DNA of 64,000 nucleotides, taken from assembly GCF_000060345.1 (NCBI RefSeq), contig NC_008571.1, positions 434,001 to 498,000 on the forward strand, read 5' to 3'. A program made the position numbers and the translations under genes. Shown here piece by piece: positions 45,487 to 54,505 of the stretch. The notes beneath the pieces were generated by a model that made no database searches, had not been told where the DNA came from, and saw nothing but the letters and a program-made list of their open reading frames with translations. This DNA comes from Christiangramia forsetii KT0803. GTDB lineage: Bacteria > Bacteroidota > Bacteroidia > Flavobacteriales > Flavobacteriaceae. The first letter of the stretch is position 1; every line of letters starts with the position of its first letter.

Positions 45487-46830
45487 ATGTCAAAAGACAT
45501 TCGAATTAAAAGAGGATTATCTCTACGATTAGAAGGGGAGGCGGCAAAAGAGCTTGTAAAAGCTCCACGATCTAAGACTTACGCGATCAAACCGCCAGAT
45601 TTTCACACTGTTGTACCTAAAATGGTTGTCAAAGAAGGGGCAAAACTCCTTGCCGGTGATGAGATTTTCTATTCAAAATATACAGATGAAATTCGCTTTA
45701 CTACACCTGTAAGCGGTGTTCTTAAAGAAATCAAAAGAGGAGATAAGAGAAAGATCCTTGAAGTGATTATTGAGGCAGATACCGAAGATGCTTACCGTGA
45801 TTTTGGTAAATTGGATGCATCTAAGGCTGAAGCTAGAGATGTGCAGGAACGAATTCTGGAAAGTGGTTGTGGTGCCTTTATTTATCAGCGACCTTACGAT
45901 ATTGTTGCAGATCCTAAAGACACTCCAAAGGCTATTTTTATTTCTGCCGTAACTACTGCACCTCTTGCAGCTGATAAAGGTTTTATCATAAAAGATAAAG
46001 TTGAAGCTTTTCAGGAAGGTATCAATGCTTTAGGAAAATTAACTTCAGGAAAAGTTCATGTTTCTGTAGATGATAGTTCAGCAGAATACCTGAAGAATAT
46101 TCAGGGGGTTGAATTACATCATGTTAACGGAGAGCATCCTGCAGGAAATGTGGGTGTGCAAATTCATAAGATAGATCCTATTAACAGAGGAGAGTTTGTT
46201 TGGACGGTAGGTGTTGAAGATGTTGCTATTATTGGTAATGTTTTTCTAACCGGTGAATATCGTGCAGATAGAACTGTAGCTGTTACGGGAAGTGAAGCAA
46301 AAGATAGAAAGTATTATAAAACTACCATAGGAGCAAATGTTTCAGACCTTATTGGTCAGGCTCCGGATAGTGTTAGAATTATTTCAGGAGATGTATTGAC
46401 TGGAACTCAGCTTTCCAATAATCAATACCTTGGATTTTTTGAAAACGAAGTGACTTTGATACCTGAAGGTAATAATTATAGAATGTTTGGTTGGTTACCA
46501 TTTACCTATAATCATATTCACTCAAACTCACACACTTCTTTATCCTGGTTATTTCCAAAAAGAAAGTTTACGCCCACAACCAACCTTAATGGTGAAGAGC
46601 GTGCTTTAGTGGTAACCGGAGAAATGGAAGAAGTGTTGCCAATGGATATATACCCTATGCAGCTTATCAAAGCTTGTATGGCAGGTGACATTGAGAAAAT
46701 GGAAAATCTTGGGATTTATGAAGTAGCTCCTGAAGATTTTGCGTTAGTGGAATATGTGAACACATCTAAAATTGAGATTCAGGAAGTAATTAGATTAGGT
46801 CTGGATTTAATGATCACCGAAGTAGGTTAA
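45487..46830 (+). CDS. nqrA: Na+-translocating NADH:quinone reductase subunit A
   Basis: 447 residues, normal for NqrA, the membrane-associated subunit near the quinone site. Family segments seen: IRIKRGLSLRLEGEA, KPPDFHTVVPKMVVKEG, LAGDEIFYSKY, and the conserved HVNGEHPAGNVGVQIH. No cofactor motif is expected. First gene of a six-gene operon in the standard order; nqrB starts 14 bp later. Confidence 0.97.
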   Translation: MSKDIRIKRGLSLRLEGEAAKELVKAPRSKTYAIKPPDFHTVVPKMVVKEGAKLLAGDEIFYSKYTDEIRFTTPVSGVLKEIKRGDKRKILEVIIEADTEDAYRDFGKLDASKAEARDVQERILESGCGAFIYQRPYDIVADPKDTPKAIFISAVTTAPLAADKGFIIKDKVEAFQEGINALGKLTSGKVHVSVDDSSAEYLKNIQGVELHHVNGEHPAGNVGVQIHKIDPINRGEFVWTVGVEDVAIIGNVFLTGEYRADRTVAVTGSEAKDRKYYKTTIGANVSDLIGQAPDSVRIISGDVLTGTQLSNNQYLGFFENEVTLIPEGNNYRMFGWLPFTYNHIHSNSHTSLSWLFPKRKFTPTTNLNGEERALVVTGEMEEVLPMDIYPMQLIKACMAGDIEKMENLGIYEVAPEDFALVEYVNTSKIEIQEVIRLGLDLMITEVG

Positions 46831-46844
46831 AAAGCTGAAGAACT

Positions 46845-48023
46845 ATGGAATGGATTAGACAACGATTAGATAAAATCAAGGAGCCTTTTAGTAAAGGACA
46901 AAAATTAGAAAAGTATGCTCCCGCAGTTAACGCGCTGGATACTTTCCTTTTTACTCCTAATCATACAACACAAAAAGGAGCGCACATTCGTGATGCGGTA
47001 GACCTTAAGAGAACCATGATTACAGTGGTTCTTGCCCTCGTTCCGGCGCTTATCTTCGGAATGTGGAATGGTGGTTACCAATATTATACCCAGTTAGGTG
47101 AAGCTTTTACTTTTTGGGAAGCTATTGGTCACGGAGCTCTAAAGATCTTACCAATGATCGCCGTATCTTACGGGGTAGGTTTAGGTATTGAATTTGCCTT
47201 TGCAATTTTCAGAGGTCACGAAGTGAATGAAGGTTACCTGGTAACAGGATTGCTTATCCCTATGATCATGCCTATAGATATCCCACTTTGGATGGTTGGT
47301 TTATCTGTAGTATTTGCAGTTCTTGTTGGGAAAGAAGCATTTGGAGGTACCGGAATGAATATTCTGAATCCTGCGCTTACCGCCAGGGCATTTGCATTTT
47401 TTGCATATCCTACCTATATGTCTGGTAACTCAGTATGGGTAAGTAATGCATCTGAAGTTGATGCTGTTTCCGGAGAAACTATTCTAGGTAGTCTGGCTTC
47501 AGGATCAGAAGTTTCATACTCTGCAATGAATATGTTCTCAGGAGTAATTCCGGGATCAATTGCTGAAACTTCAGTAATATGTATCCTTGCCGGAGCTTTA
47601 ATTCTTGTGCTTACTAAGGTAGGAAGCTGGAGAATTATATTGAGTGCTTTTATAGGTGCTGCGCTTATGGGTCTTATATTTAATGCGCTTCCGTCCATGG
47701 GACTTGAAGGAAATGCCTTAACAAACTTCCCATGGTACTTACATTTAATTGTTGGCGGACTGGCATTTGGAATTGTCTTTATGGCAACAGATCCTGTCTC
47801 GGCGGCTCAAACCATGAAAGGTAAATGGATCTATGGATTCCTTATTGGATTCCTCTCTGTAATGATTCGTGTATTTAACCCGGCATATCCTGAAGGTGTG
47901 ATGTTAGGAATTCTTTTAATGAATGTATTCGCACCAACTATAGATCACTACGTGGTTCAGGCTAATGTGAACAGAAGAAAGAAAAGACTTAAGAATGCTA
48001 ATCCTCAGGTAGAAACAGCATAG
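46845..48023 (+). CDS. nqrB: Na+-translocating NADH:quinone reductase subunit B
   Basis: 392 residues with about ten membrane helices. It carries covalent FMN and riboflavin in the enzyme and forms part of the sodium channel and quinone site. MIMPIDIPLWMVG, FGGTGMNILNPALTARAFAFF and ATDPVSAAQTMKGKW are typical. The expected ApbE flavinylation site reads DAVSGET (Thr212) rather than SGAT. The gene ends 2 bp before nqrC. Confidence 0.97.
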   Translation: MEWIRQRLDKIKEPFSKGQKLEKYAPAVNALDTFLFTPNHTTQKGAHIRDAVDLKRTMITVVLALVPALIFGMWNGGYQYYTQLGEAFTFWEAIGHGALKILPMIAVSYGVGLGIEFAFAIFRGHEVNEGYLVTGLLIPMIMPIDIPLWMVGLSVVFAVLVGKEAFGGTGMNILNPALTARAFAFFAYPTYMSGNSVWVSNASEVDAVSGETILGSLASGSEVSYSAMNMFSGVIPGSIAETSVICILAGALILVLTKVGSWRIILSAFIGAALMGLIFNALPSMGLEGNALTNFPWYLHLIVGGLAFGIVFMATDPVSAAQTMKGKWIYGFLIGFLSVMIRVFNPAYPEGVMLGILLMNVFAPTIDHYVVQANVNRRKKRLKNANPQVETA

Positions 48024-48025
48024 TT

Positions 48026-48769
48026 ATGGAAGAAAAATCAGTAAATAAAACAAACAGCAACGGCTATACTTTTATGTTCGCCGTGATTCTAGTAGTGGTT
48101 GTAGCGTCAGTACTTGCTTTTACTGCTACTTCATTACAACCTACGCAGCGTGAGAATGTGCGACAGGAGAAAATGCAGAATATTCTTGCTACTGTGGGCA
48201 TTGAAACCGACAGGCCTGGTGCGCAGAAATTATACGACCAGTATATTATTGAAGAATTGGCCCTCGATCAAAATGGAGAGGTTGATGAATCTGTAAATGC
48301 CTTTGAAGTAGATCTTGCGAAAGAGCTGAAAAAAGATGTGAATGAGCAGGCGTATCCATTATATATTGCTGAAGTGGAAGGAAAGAAATATTATATAGTT
48401 CCATTAAGGGGTAGCGGACTTTGGAATGCTATCTTTGGATACATTTCTATCGAGGACGATATTAATACAATTAAAGGAGCGACTTTTGACCACCTTGGGG
48501 AAACACCAGGACTTGGTGCTGAAATTACAAAACAATGGTTTAAAGAAGCTTTTGAGGAAGAAAAGATCTTTGATGGAAGCGGTAATCTTGTAGGTGTATC
48601 GGTGGTGAAAGGAAACATTGATGCTTCCGATAAGGATGATAATAAAGTTGATGCCATTTCAGGAGCGACAATTACCGGTGACGGAGTTTCAGATATGATC
48701 TCAGAAAGGTTAAAGCGTTATTTACCTTATTTCGAGAAGCAAAAGGATATTAAAGTAGCAATAAAATAA
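48026..48769 (+). CDS. nqrC: Na+-translocating NADH:quinone reductase subunit C
   Basis: 247 residues: one N-terminal membrane helix ([20 protein letters not shown]) and a periplasmic FMN-binding domain. The flavinylation site DAISGATIT is intact, with Thr215 as the predicted FMN-linked residue added by Apb[13 protein letters not shown] and [12 protein letters not shown] are family segments. 2-bp gap to nqrD. Confidence 0.97.
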   Translation: MEEKSVNKTNSNGYTFMFAVILVVVVASVLAFTATSLQPTQRENVRQEKMQNILATVGIETDRPGAQKLYDQYIIEELALDQNGEVDESVNAFEVDLAKELKKDVNEQAYPLYIAEVEGKKYYIVPLRGSGLWNAIFGYISIEDDINTIKGATFDHLGETPGLGAEITKQWFKEAFEEEKIFDGSGNLVGVSVVKGNIDASDKDDNKVDAISGATITGDGVSDMISERLKRYLPYFEKQKDIKVAIK

Positions 48770-48771
48770 TT

Positions 48772-49518
48772 ATGGCTAAAGAGAAAAAATACAACTCTGC
48801 TAAAGAGGAAGAGAAGAAACAGGAAATGATCCTTTTTCTTTCAGATTCTGAAGAAAAAGAGCATTTTCTTTCCAAAGGGAATAGAAAATTATTATCAGAT
48901 CCTTTAGATGATAACAACCCCATTACGGTACAGGTACTTGGTATTTGTTCTGCACTGGCAATTACTGTACAATTAGAGCCTGCAGTAGTTATGGCTATTG
49001 CGGTAATGGCGGTAATGGCATTTAGTAACATGATCATTTCTATGTTGCGTAATCTAATTCCAAGTAGAATTAGAATTATCGTTCAGCTGGTAGTGGTTGC
49101 ATCTCTTGTTATTCTGGTAGACCAGATATTGAAAGCTTACGCTTACGATGTAAGTAAGCAGCTTTCGGTTTTCATTGGTCTTATTATTACAAACTGTATT
49201 GTAATGGGGCGTCTGGAAGCTTTCGCTTTGGGTAACGGAGTTTATAAGTCTTTTCTTGATGGAATTGGGAATGCTGCAGGATATGGGCTAATCCTTATTG
49301 TTGTAGCTTTTTTTAGAGAACTATTAGGATCTGGGAAATTATTCGGATTTGAAGTGCTTGGTCATCAGGGAGCCACGTTGGCAGAATCTACAGGACTATA
49401 TTCACTGGGGTATGAGAATAACGGACTTATGTTATTGTCTCCGATGGCGCTTATTGTGGTAGGTTTGATTATCTGGGTGCAAAGAGCAAGAAACCGTAAA
49501 CTAATTGAAGCAAACTAA
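48772..49518 (+). CDS. nqrD: Na+-translocating NADH:quinone reductase subunit D
   Basis: 248 residues, six membrane helices. The canonical domain starts at about residue 38 ([20 protein letters not shown]), so there is a charged N-terminal extension of about 35 residues rich in Lys and Glu that most NqrD proteins lack. NqrD and NqrE are inverted homologues that hold an iron centre between them; [12 protein letters not shown] contains the conserved Cys. Part of the nqr operon. Confidence 0.97.
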   Translation: MAKEKKYNSAKEEEKKQEMILFLSDSEEKEHFLSKGNRKLLSDPLDDNNPITVQVLGICSALAITVQLEPAVVMAIAVMAVMAFSNMIISMLRNLIPSRIRIIVQLVVVASLVILVDQILKAYAYDVSKQLSVFIGLIITNCIVMGRLEAFALGNGVYKSFLDGIGNAAGYGLILIVVAFFRELLGSGKLFGFEVLGHQGATLAESTGLYSLGYENNGLMLLSPMALIVVGLIIWVQRARNRKLIEAN

Positions 49519-49543
49519 TAGCTGAACCAAAAAAAATTAAAAA

Positions 49544-50158
49544 ATGGAATTAGTTAACCTATTTGTAAGAAGTATTTTCATTGAAAATATGATCTTCGCC
49601 TATTTCCTAGGAATGTGTTCCTACCTGGCGGTATCAAAAACTGTAAAAACAGCTGTTGGTTTAGGTGCTGCAGTAATATTCGTATTGCTTGTTACTGTAC
49701 CAATTAACTTTTTACTGGACAATTATTTATTAAAACCTGGAGCCCTGGTTTGGCTTGGGGAGAGTTATAAAGATGTAGATCTAAGTTTCTTAAGTTTTAT
49801 CATGTTTATTGCAGTAATTGCTTCCATGGTGCAACTTGTAGAGATGATCGTTGAAAAGTTCGCTCCGGCACTTTACGGGGCACTTGGTATATTCTTACCT
49901 CTTATTGCGGTAAACTGTGCGATCCTTGGAGGATCACTTTTTATGCAGCAAAAGGATTTCAGCGGAATGTCTGAGGCTGTAACGTATGGTCTGGGAAGTG
50001 GAATTGGATGGTTTCTGGCAATTCTTGCCATTGCCGCAATTAGAGAGAAAATTGCCTACTCAAACGTTCCTGCGCCTTTAAAAGGTCTGGGAATTACATT
50101 TATCATTACCGGGTTAATGGCATTGGGTTTTATGAGTTTTATGGGAATTAAATTATAA
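49544..50158 (+). CDS. nqrE: Na+-translocating NADH:quinone reductase subunit E
   Basis: 204 residues, six membrane helices, standard length. Key segments: [19 protein letters not shown] with the first conserved Cys, and [17 protein letters not shown] with the second, which with the NqrD cysteines bind the membrane iron centre. Within the nqr operon; 25 bp after nqrD. Confidence 0.97.
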   Translation: MELVNLFVRSIFIENMIFAYFLGMCSYLAVSKTVKTAVGLGAAVIFVLLVTVPINFLLDNYLLKPGALVWLGESYKDVDLSFLSFIMFIAVIASMVQLVEMIVEKFAPALYGALGIFLPLIAVNCAILGGSLFMQQKDFSGMSEAVTYGLGSGIGWFLAILAIAAIREKIAYSNVPAPLKGLGITFIITGLMALGFMSFMGIKL

Positions 50159-50173
50159 TCGAAAAGAAAGATT

Positions 50174-51460
50174 ATGACAGTTATAATAGCAAGTGTAGTA
50201 GTATTCTTAATATTGATTTTATTGTTGGTTTCCATCCTATTAGGAGCGAAGGCAAAACTGGCCCCGTCAGGTCCTGTAACTATCAATGTTAATAATGAAA
50301 AAGATATCGAGGTAGGTTCTGGTGGAACCTTACTTTCAACTCTGGGTGATAATAAACTTTTCCTTCCTTCAGCCTGTGGTGGAGGTGGAACCTGTATCCA
50401 GTGTAAGTGTATCGTGCAAGATGGAGGTGGAGCTATTCTACCTACTGAAGAGCCTCACTTTACCAGAAAAGAGATTGCAGACGGTTGGAGACTTGGTTGC
50501 CAGGTAAAGGTGAAGCAGGATATGAAAATCACCATTCCTGAAGAAGTCTTCGGAATTAAAAAATGGGATGCTACGGTAGTTAGAAATTATAATGTTGCTT
50601 CGTTTATCAAGGAATTTGTTGTTGAGATTCCTGAAGTAATGGATTACAAGGCCGGTGGATATATTCAAATTGAAATTCCTAAAACGGAAGTGAAATTTGA
50701 AGACTTTGATATAACTGCTCACCCTGAAGAGCATGAAACTCCAGATAAATTTCAAGCCGAGTGGGATAAATTTAAATTATGGCCACTAGTAATGAAGAAT
50801 CCGGAAACTGTGGAAAGAGCATACTCTATGGCTTCTTATCCTGCTGAAGGACGTGAGATCATGTTGAATGTACGTATAGCGACTCCACCATTTGATCGTG
50901 CAAAAGATGGATGGATGGATGTAAATCCTGGTGTTGCTTCTTCTTATATTTTCAGTTTGAAAAAAGGAGATAAAGTGATTATTTCAGGACCTTATGGTGA
51001 ATTCTTTATCAATGAAAGTGAATCTGAAATGCTATATGTAGGTGGTGGAGCCGGAATGGCACCAATGAGATCTCACCTGTATCATCTGTTCAGAACCTTG
51101 AAGACCGGTAGAAAAGTAACATATTGGTATGGTGGTAGATCTAAGCGTGAATTGTTCTATTCTGAACACTTTAGAGCTTTAGAAAGAGATTTCCCTAATT
51201 TTAAATTCTACCTGGCACTTTCTGAACCAGCGGAAGAAGATAACTGGAAAGTAAAATCCAATCTGGATGATGAAGGGGATGGGTTTGTAGGATTTATTCA
51301 CCAGGTAGTGATAGATAACTATTTATCACATCATGAAGAGCCGGAAGAAATTGAACTATATTTCTGTGGACCGCCATTGATGAACAAAGCCGTTCAAAAA
51401 ATGGGTGAGGACTTCGGAATGCCACCAGAGAATATTAGATTTGATGACTTTGGAGGTTAA
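50174..51460 (+). CDS. nqrF: Na+-translocating NADH:quinone reductase subunit F
   Basis: 428 residues. One N-terminal membrane helix, a 2Fe-2S ferredoxin domain ([16 protein letters not shown] with three ligands and a fourth Cys in RLGCQVKV), an FAD-binding domain (RAYSMASYP) and an NADH-binding domain ([24 protein letters not shown]). It takes electrons from NADH into the complex. Last gene of the nqr operon; a cUUCGg-loop terminator lies directly after it. Confidence 0.98.
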   Translation: MTVIIASVVVFLILILLLVSILLGAKAKLAPSGPVTINVNNEKDIEVGSGGTLLSTLGDNKLFLPSACGGGGTCIQCKCIVQDGGGAILPTEEPHFTRKEIADGWRLGCQVKVKQDMKITIPEEVFGIKKWDATVVRNYNVASFIKEFVVEIPEVMDYKAGGYIQIEIPKTEVKFEDFDITAHPEEHETPDKFQAEWDKFKLWPLVMKNPETVERAYSMASYPAEGREIMLNVRIATPPFDRAKDGWMDVNPGVASSYIFSLKKGDKVIISGPYGEFFINESESEMLYVGGGAGMAPMRSHLYHLFRTLKTGRKVTYWYGGRSKRELFYSEHFRALERDFPNFKFYLALSEPAEEDNWKVKSNLDDEGDGFVGFIHQVVIDNYLSHHEEPEEIELYFCGPPLMNKAVQKMGEDFGMPPENIRFDDFGG

Positions 51461-51467
51461 AAATTAC

Positions 51468-51492
51468 AATCCCGCTTCGGCGGGATTTTTTT
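51468..51492 (+). terminator. nqr operon terminator
   Basis: An 8-bp stem AATCCCGC (51468-51475) / GCGGGATT (51480-51487) with a stable TTCG tetraloop, followed by a T run; 8 bp after the nqrF stop codon. Confidence 0.93.
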
Positions 51493-51622
51493 GTATTTGG
51501 TTATTTTGGCTTCTAAAAGCACTTAATATTTCAGGATCTCTATGAGCTTTAATTTGAGAAGCTGAAACAAGTTTAGCCACATGAAAACTTATTTTCAATC
51601 AGCAAATCTTTATATTTAACGT

Positions 51623-51979
51623 ATGCCGAAATTAGATGAACAGGAACTACACAATCTCGCGATGAATATCGTTGGAAAGGATCTTGAAGATAACGGATAC
51701 GAATTTCTGGGTGTGAATAGTAAGTTAAAACGAAACCCTCAATTTGTCGCGCTAAAGGAGACAAAACTTCATTTTGTGATCGTAAGGGCTATTATATATC
51801 CAGATGACCCCAATACTTTTGATCCTGCCTTTATGAAAGATATTAAGGAACATGCAGAAAAGTTTAATGCACTTACTTTCTATGCCGGTGTTGGGCTGGC
51901 AAATTCAAGCGATTATGATAAGCCAATTACGAGTGATGAGGATTATGTAGTTAATTATTCTGGTTGGAAAGAATTTTAA
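51623..51979 (+). CDS. Conserved small protein located between nqrF and apbE
   Basis: 118 residues, cytoplasmic, no signal peptide, cysteine-free. Predicted alpha/beta: an N-terminal helix (EQELHNLAMNIVGKDLEDNG), strands around residues 25-60 (PQFVALKETKLHFVIVRAIIY) and a C-terminal FYAGVGLAN segment. I recall this type of protein next to nqrF in other flavobacteria, sometimes mislabelled as an Nqr subunit; it shares no motif with NqrF. Its position between the nqr terminator and apbE hints at a link to the complex, but function is unknown. Confidence 0.75.
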   Translation: MPKLDEQELHNLAMNIVGKDLEDNGYEFLGVNSKLKRNPQFVALKETKLHFVIVRAIIYPDDPNTFDPAFMKDIKEHAEKFNALTFYAGVGLANSSDYDKPITSDEDYVVNYSGWKEF

Positions 51980-52082
51980 ATGTCTATATGCAGAATAAAT
52001 ATTTTGTGAACCTGTGATTAATCAAAACTTTTTTAGGATATTTTTTACAGTAATGAATTTAGGTTTATAATTACGCCAATAA

Positions 52083-52111
52083 ACCTCACAGGTTTCGAAA
52101 ACCTGTGAGGT
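52083..52111. repeat. Perfect 13-bp palindrome, REP-like
   Basis: ACCTCACAGGTTT (52083-52095) and its exact complement (52099-52111) with a 3-nt loop. There is no T run, so it is not an ordinary terminator. I recall this CCTCACAGGTTT palindrome as scattered between genes in Flavobacteriaceae; unverified here. Confidence 0.8.
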
Positions 52112-52159
52112 CTGATAATATTCTGAATGCCGCTAATTAAAATCGACCATTTTATACAG

Positions 52160-53173
52160 ATGAAAAGAATAACATTTTTATTGCTATCAGTTTTAGTACT
52201 CGTTTCATGTAATTCTAAATCTGAAGTTGAAAGCCATATTTACACCGGTGAAGCTTTAGGGACAACTTATATGGTCAAGTATACTTCAGATCGGGAGATT
52301 GATTTTGAAAAATCGCTGGATAGTATTTTGGATACTATTAATTCTTCCATGAGTACTTATATTACAAAATCTGATATTTCCCGAATCAATAGGGGTGATT
52401 CTACTGTAAAAGTAGATAAACACTTTGTAAAGGTATTTAATGCTTCAGATAAGATATTTAGGGAGAGTAACGGCTTCTTTGATCCTACGGTAGGAGTTCT
52501 TGTTAATGCATATGGATTTGGCCCTGAGAAGCCGGTTAAGCAGATAGATAGTATAAAATTGGATTCACTACGAAATTTAGTGGGCTTCAATAAAATCAGG
52601 TTAAATGAGGATGGTAGGGTTCTAAAAGATAATCCTGCTATTTATCTTGATTTTAATGCAATCGCCAAAGGCTATACGATAGATGTGATCGCAGAATATC
52701 TGGAAGCTAATAATGTTGAAAATTACCTTATCGAACTTGGGGGTGAACTCAGGGCATCGGGAAAGAACCTCAAGAGTGATTCAGACTGGGTGGTAGGGAT
52801 TGATAATATAAGCGGTACACGAAAACCTGATAATTTTCAGGCTAAAGTAACTTTATCTAATGCTGCCATGGCGACTTCCGGGAATTATAGAAAGTATCGA
52901 ACCGATTCTTTGACAGGGCAGAAATTTGTACATACTATTAATCCAATAACGGGAAAAGCTGAAAGAAGCAATTTGCTTAGTGCCTCGGTGATTGCTGAGA
53001 ATTGTATGTTAGCAGATGGATACGCAACAGCTTTTATGGCACTTGGGTTTGATAAAACCAGGAAGTTGCTTAAAGACCTGGATGGGGTAGAGGCGTATAT
53101 TCTTTATTCTTCTAAAGAAGGTCAAATAAAGGTTTTTAATACTTCCGGTTTTCAAAAGCTTATTCTGGAATAA
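52160..53173 (+). CDS. apbE: FAD:protein FMN transferase ApbE
   Basis: 337 residues from the ATG at 52160, which gives a proper lipoprotein signal (LLLSVLVLVS-Cys17); the longer reading from 52127 would spoil it. Family segments: ALGTTYMVKY, FDPTVGVLVNAYGFG, the metal/FAD-binding DFNAIAKGYTID, IELGGE, ATSGNYRKY, HTINPITGK and the Asp in LADGYATAF. It transfers FMN from FAD to Thr of NqrB and NqrC outside the inner membrane. It meets the methyltransferase gene tail to tail with zero gap. Confidence 0.96.
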   Translation: MKRITFLLLSVLVLVSCNSKSEVESHIYTGEALGTTYMVKYTSDREIDFEKSLDSILDTINSSMSTYITKSDISRINRGDSTVKVDKHFVKVFNASDKIFRESNGFFDPTVGVLVNAYGFGPEKPVKQIDSIKLDSLRNLVGFNKIRLNEDGRVLKDNPAIYLDFNAIAKGYTIDVIAEYLEANNVENYLIELGGELRASGKNLKSDSDWVVGIDNISGTRKPDNFQAKVTLSNAAMATSGNYRKYRTDSLTGQKFVHTINPITGKAERSNLLSASVIAENCMLADGYATAFMALGFDKTRKLLKDLDGVEAYILYSSKEGQIKVFNTSGFQKLILE

Positions 53174-53938
53174 TTACTTATAGCATACTGGTATAATCTC
53201 CCCTTTGGCGAGACGATATTTGTCAATTTCAGCCTCGCTTAATTTTGAAGTATAATCTGCTTCTTCCACTTTAAAACCAACGGCACGTAATTTATCGAAG
53301 TAATCCCTTCCATAAACCCGAACATGGTCATACTGACCAAAGATTTTAGCACGTTCTTTGGGATCTATAATAGAATCATCCTGAAAAGTTTGAGCTCTAT
53401 CCATTTCCTGCGGAATCTGTAAAATCGCGGTTCCACCAGGTTTTAGAATACGATATAATTCTTCCATTGCTTTCTTGTCGTTAGGGATATGCTCCAAAAC
53501 GTGATTGCATAAAATAAAATCAAAGCTTTTATTTTCAAACGGAAGATCACAAATATCAGCTTTTACATCAGCCAATGGAGAATTAAGATCTGTGGTCGTA
53601 TAATCTAAATTAGATAGCCTTCTAAAACGCTTGTAAAATGCCTGTTCAGGTGCAAAATGCAAAACCTTCAATCTCTTCTTGAAAAAGTCTGTTTCATTTT
53701 TCAGATAAAGCCATAGGAGTCTATGTCTCTCTAATGAGAGGGTAGAGGGGGAAAGCACATTTTCCCGTTGATTTTCGTAGCCGTAAGGTAAAAATTTCCT
53801 AAATCCGCTCCCATCAATAGGATCGGTATATATAGAGCCTTTTAAATAAATCTTTAAAAACGGCCTTACCAGGTAACTGATTCTAATAAGAACAGGCCTG
53901 GGAATTTTATTCAAGGCCAGTTTAAAAAGATTACTCAT
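53174..53938 (-). CDS. Class I SAM-dependent methyltransferase
   Basis: 254 residues with a Methyltransf_11-like core at about 90-185: VLHFAPEQAF in the position of motif I, DLPFENKSFDFILCNHVLEHI (motifs II/III) and RILKPGGTAILQIPQ. The canonical GxGxG loop is replaced by FAPEQA. Substrate unknown. It is the last gene of a tight unit (HAD hydrolase, map, HNH/HTH protein, methyltransferase), starting 3 bp after the HNH/HTH gene. Confidence 0.85.
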   Translation of the reverse strand: MSNLFKLALNKIPRPVLIRISYLVRPFLKIYLKGSIYTDPIDGSGFRKFLPYGYENQRENVLSPSTLSLERHRLLWLYLKNETDFFKKRLKVLHFAPEQAFYKRFRRLSNLDYTTTDLNSPLADVKADICDLPFENKSFDFILCNHVLEHIPNDKKAMEELYRILKPGGTAILQIPQEMDRAQTFQDDSIIDPKERAKIFGQYDHVRVYGRDYFDKLRAVGFKVEEADYTSKLSEAEIDKYRLAKGEIIPVCYK

Positions 53939-53941
53939 TCT

Positions 53942-54505
53942 CTATACTTCTATATCTCCCCAGTTTTCACCCGATTTAATGCGATACAGTTGCATTTCGG
54001 AAACTCCAAATTGCTTTGCAAGCACTCTAATTCGAGTCTTTCTGTCGGGATCTAAGAGTTTTTTCTTTAGGATCACAGCCTGGGCATAGGTGAGTTTTGA
54101 ATAAGAGGTAACTTTTCTTAGTTTCCTGTTTTTCTTGTTCTCCTTTACTTTAGGACTGTTGTATTGATGTTGGACCCATTCGTCTTTGGTGGCCCAGGCC
54201 AAATTAGAAACGCGATTATCGTTCTTCACAAAATTCTTGTGGATCACGTACTGATCACCTTCTTTTTTCTCTAAAAACATTTCAGCAATAATGCGATGAA
54301 TGTAATACGTCTTGTGTTTTCCATTCTTCAATTTTACCGCGAAGTTTAAATATCCACCTACTTTTCCGCCTTTCATTAGATCTCCATCGGGATTTTTCAG
54401 ATAACTGATCATTCTTCCGAAATTTGAGACTTCATAGTTAAAGCGGTCTTCCCAGGAATCTTTATGTAGGGTTTTCCAGATTTCCTGTCTGTAACTTTTA
54501 ATCAT
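53942..54505 (-). CDS. NUMOD4/HNH-like protein with C-terminal helix-turn-helix
   Basis: 187 residues. NUMOD4-like segment at about 8-60 (IWKTLHKDSWEDRFNYEVSN), an HNH-like segment at 65-108 (His70 in YIHRIIAEMF, His89 in YVIHKN, Asn97 in NDNRVSNLAWAT), a Lys/Arg-rich linker (115-133), and a helix-turn-helix at about 136-180 (AKQFGVSEMQLYRIKSGENW). This is the architecture of phage and intron homing endonucleases, but here it overlaps map by 8 bp and lies 3 bp before the methyltransferase gene, with host-like composition. It may be a domesticated DNA-binding protein or regulator; nuclease activity is not shown. Confidence 0.8.
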   Translation of the reverse strand: MIKSYRQEIWKTLHKDSWEDRFNYEVSNFGRMISYLKNPDGDLMKGGKVGGYLNFAVKLKNGKHKTYYIHRIIAEMFLEKKEGDQYVIHKNFVKNDNRVSNLAWATKDEWVQHQYNSPKVKENKKNRKLRKVTSYSKLTYAQAVILKKKLLDPDRKTRIRVLAKQFGVSEMQLYRIKSGENWGDIEV

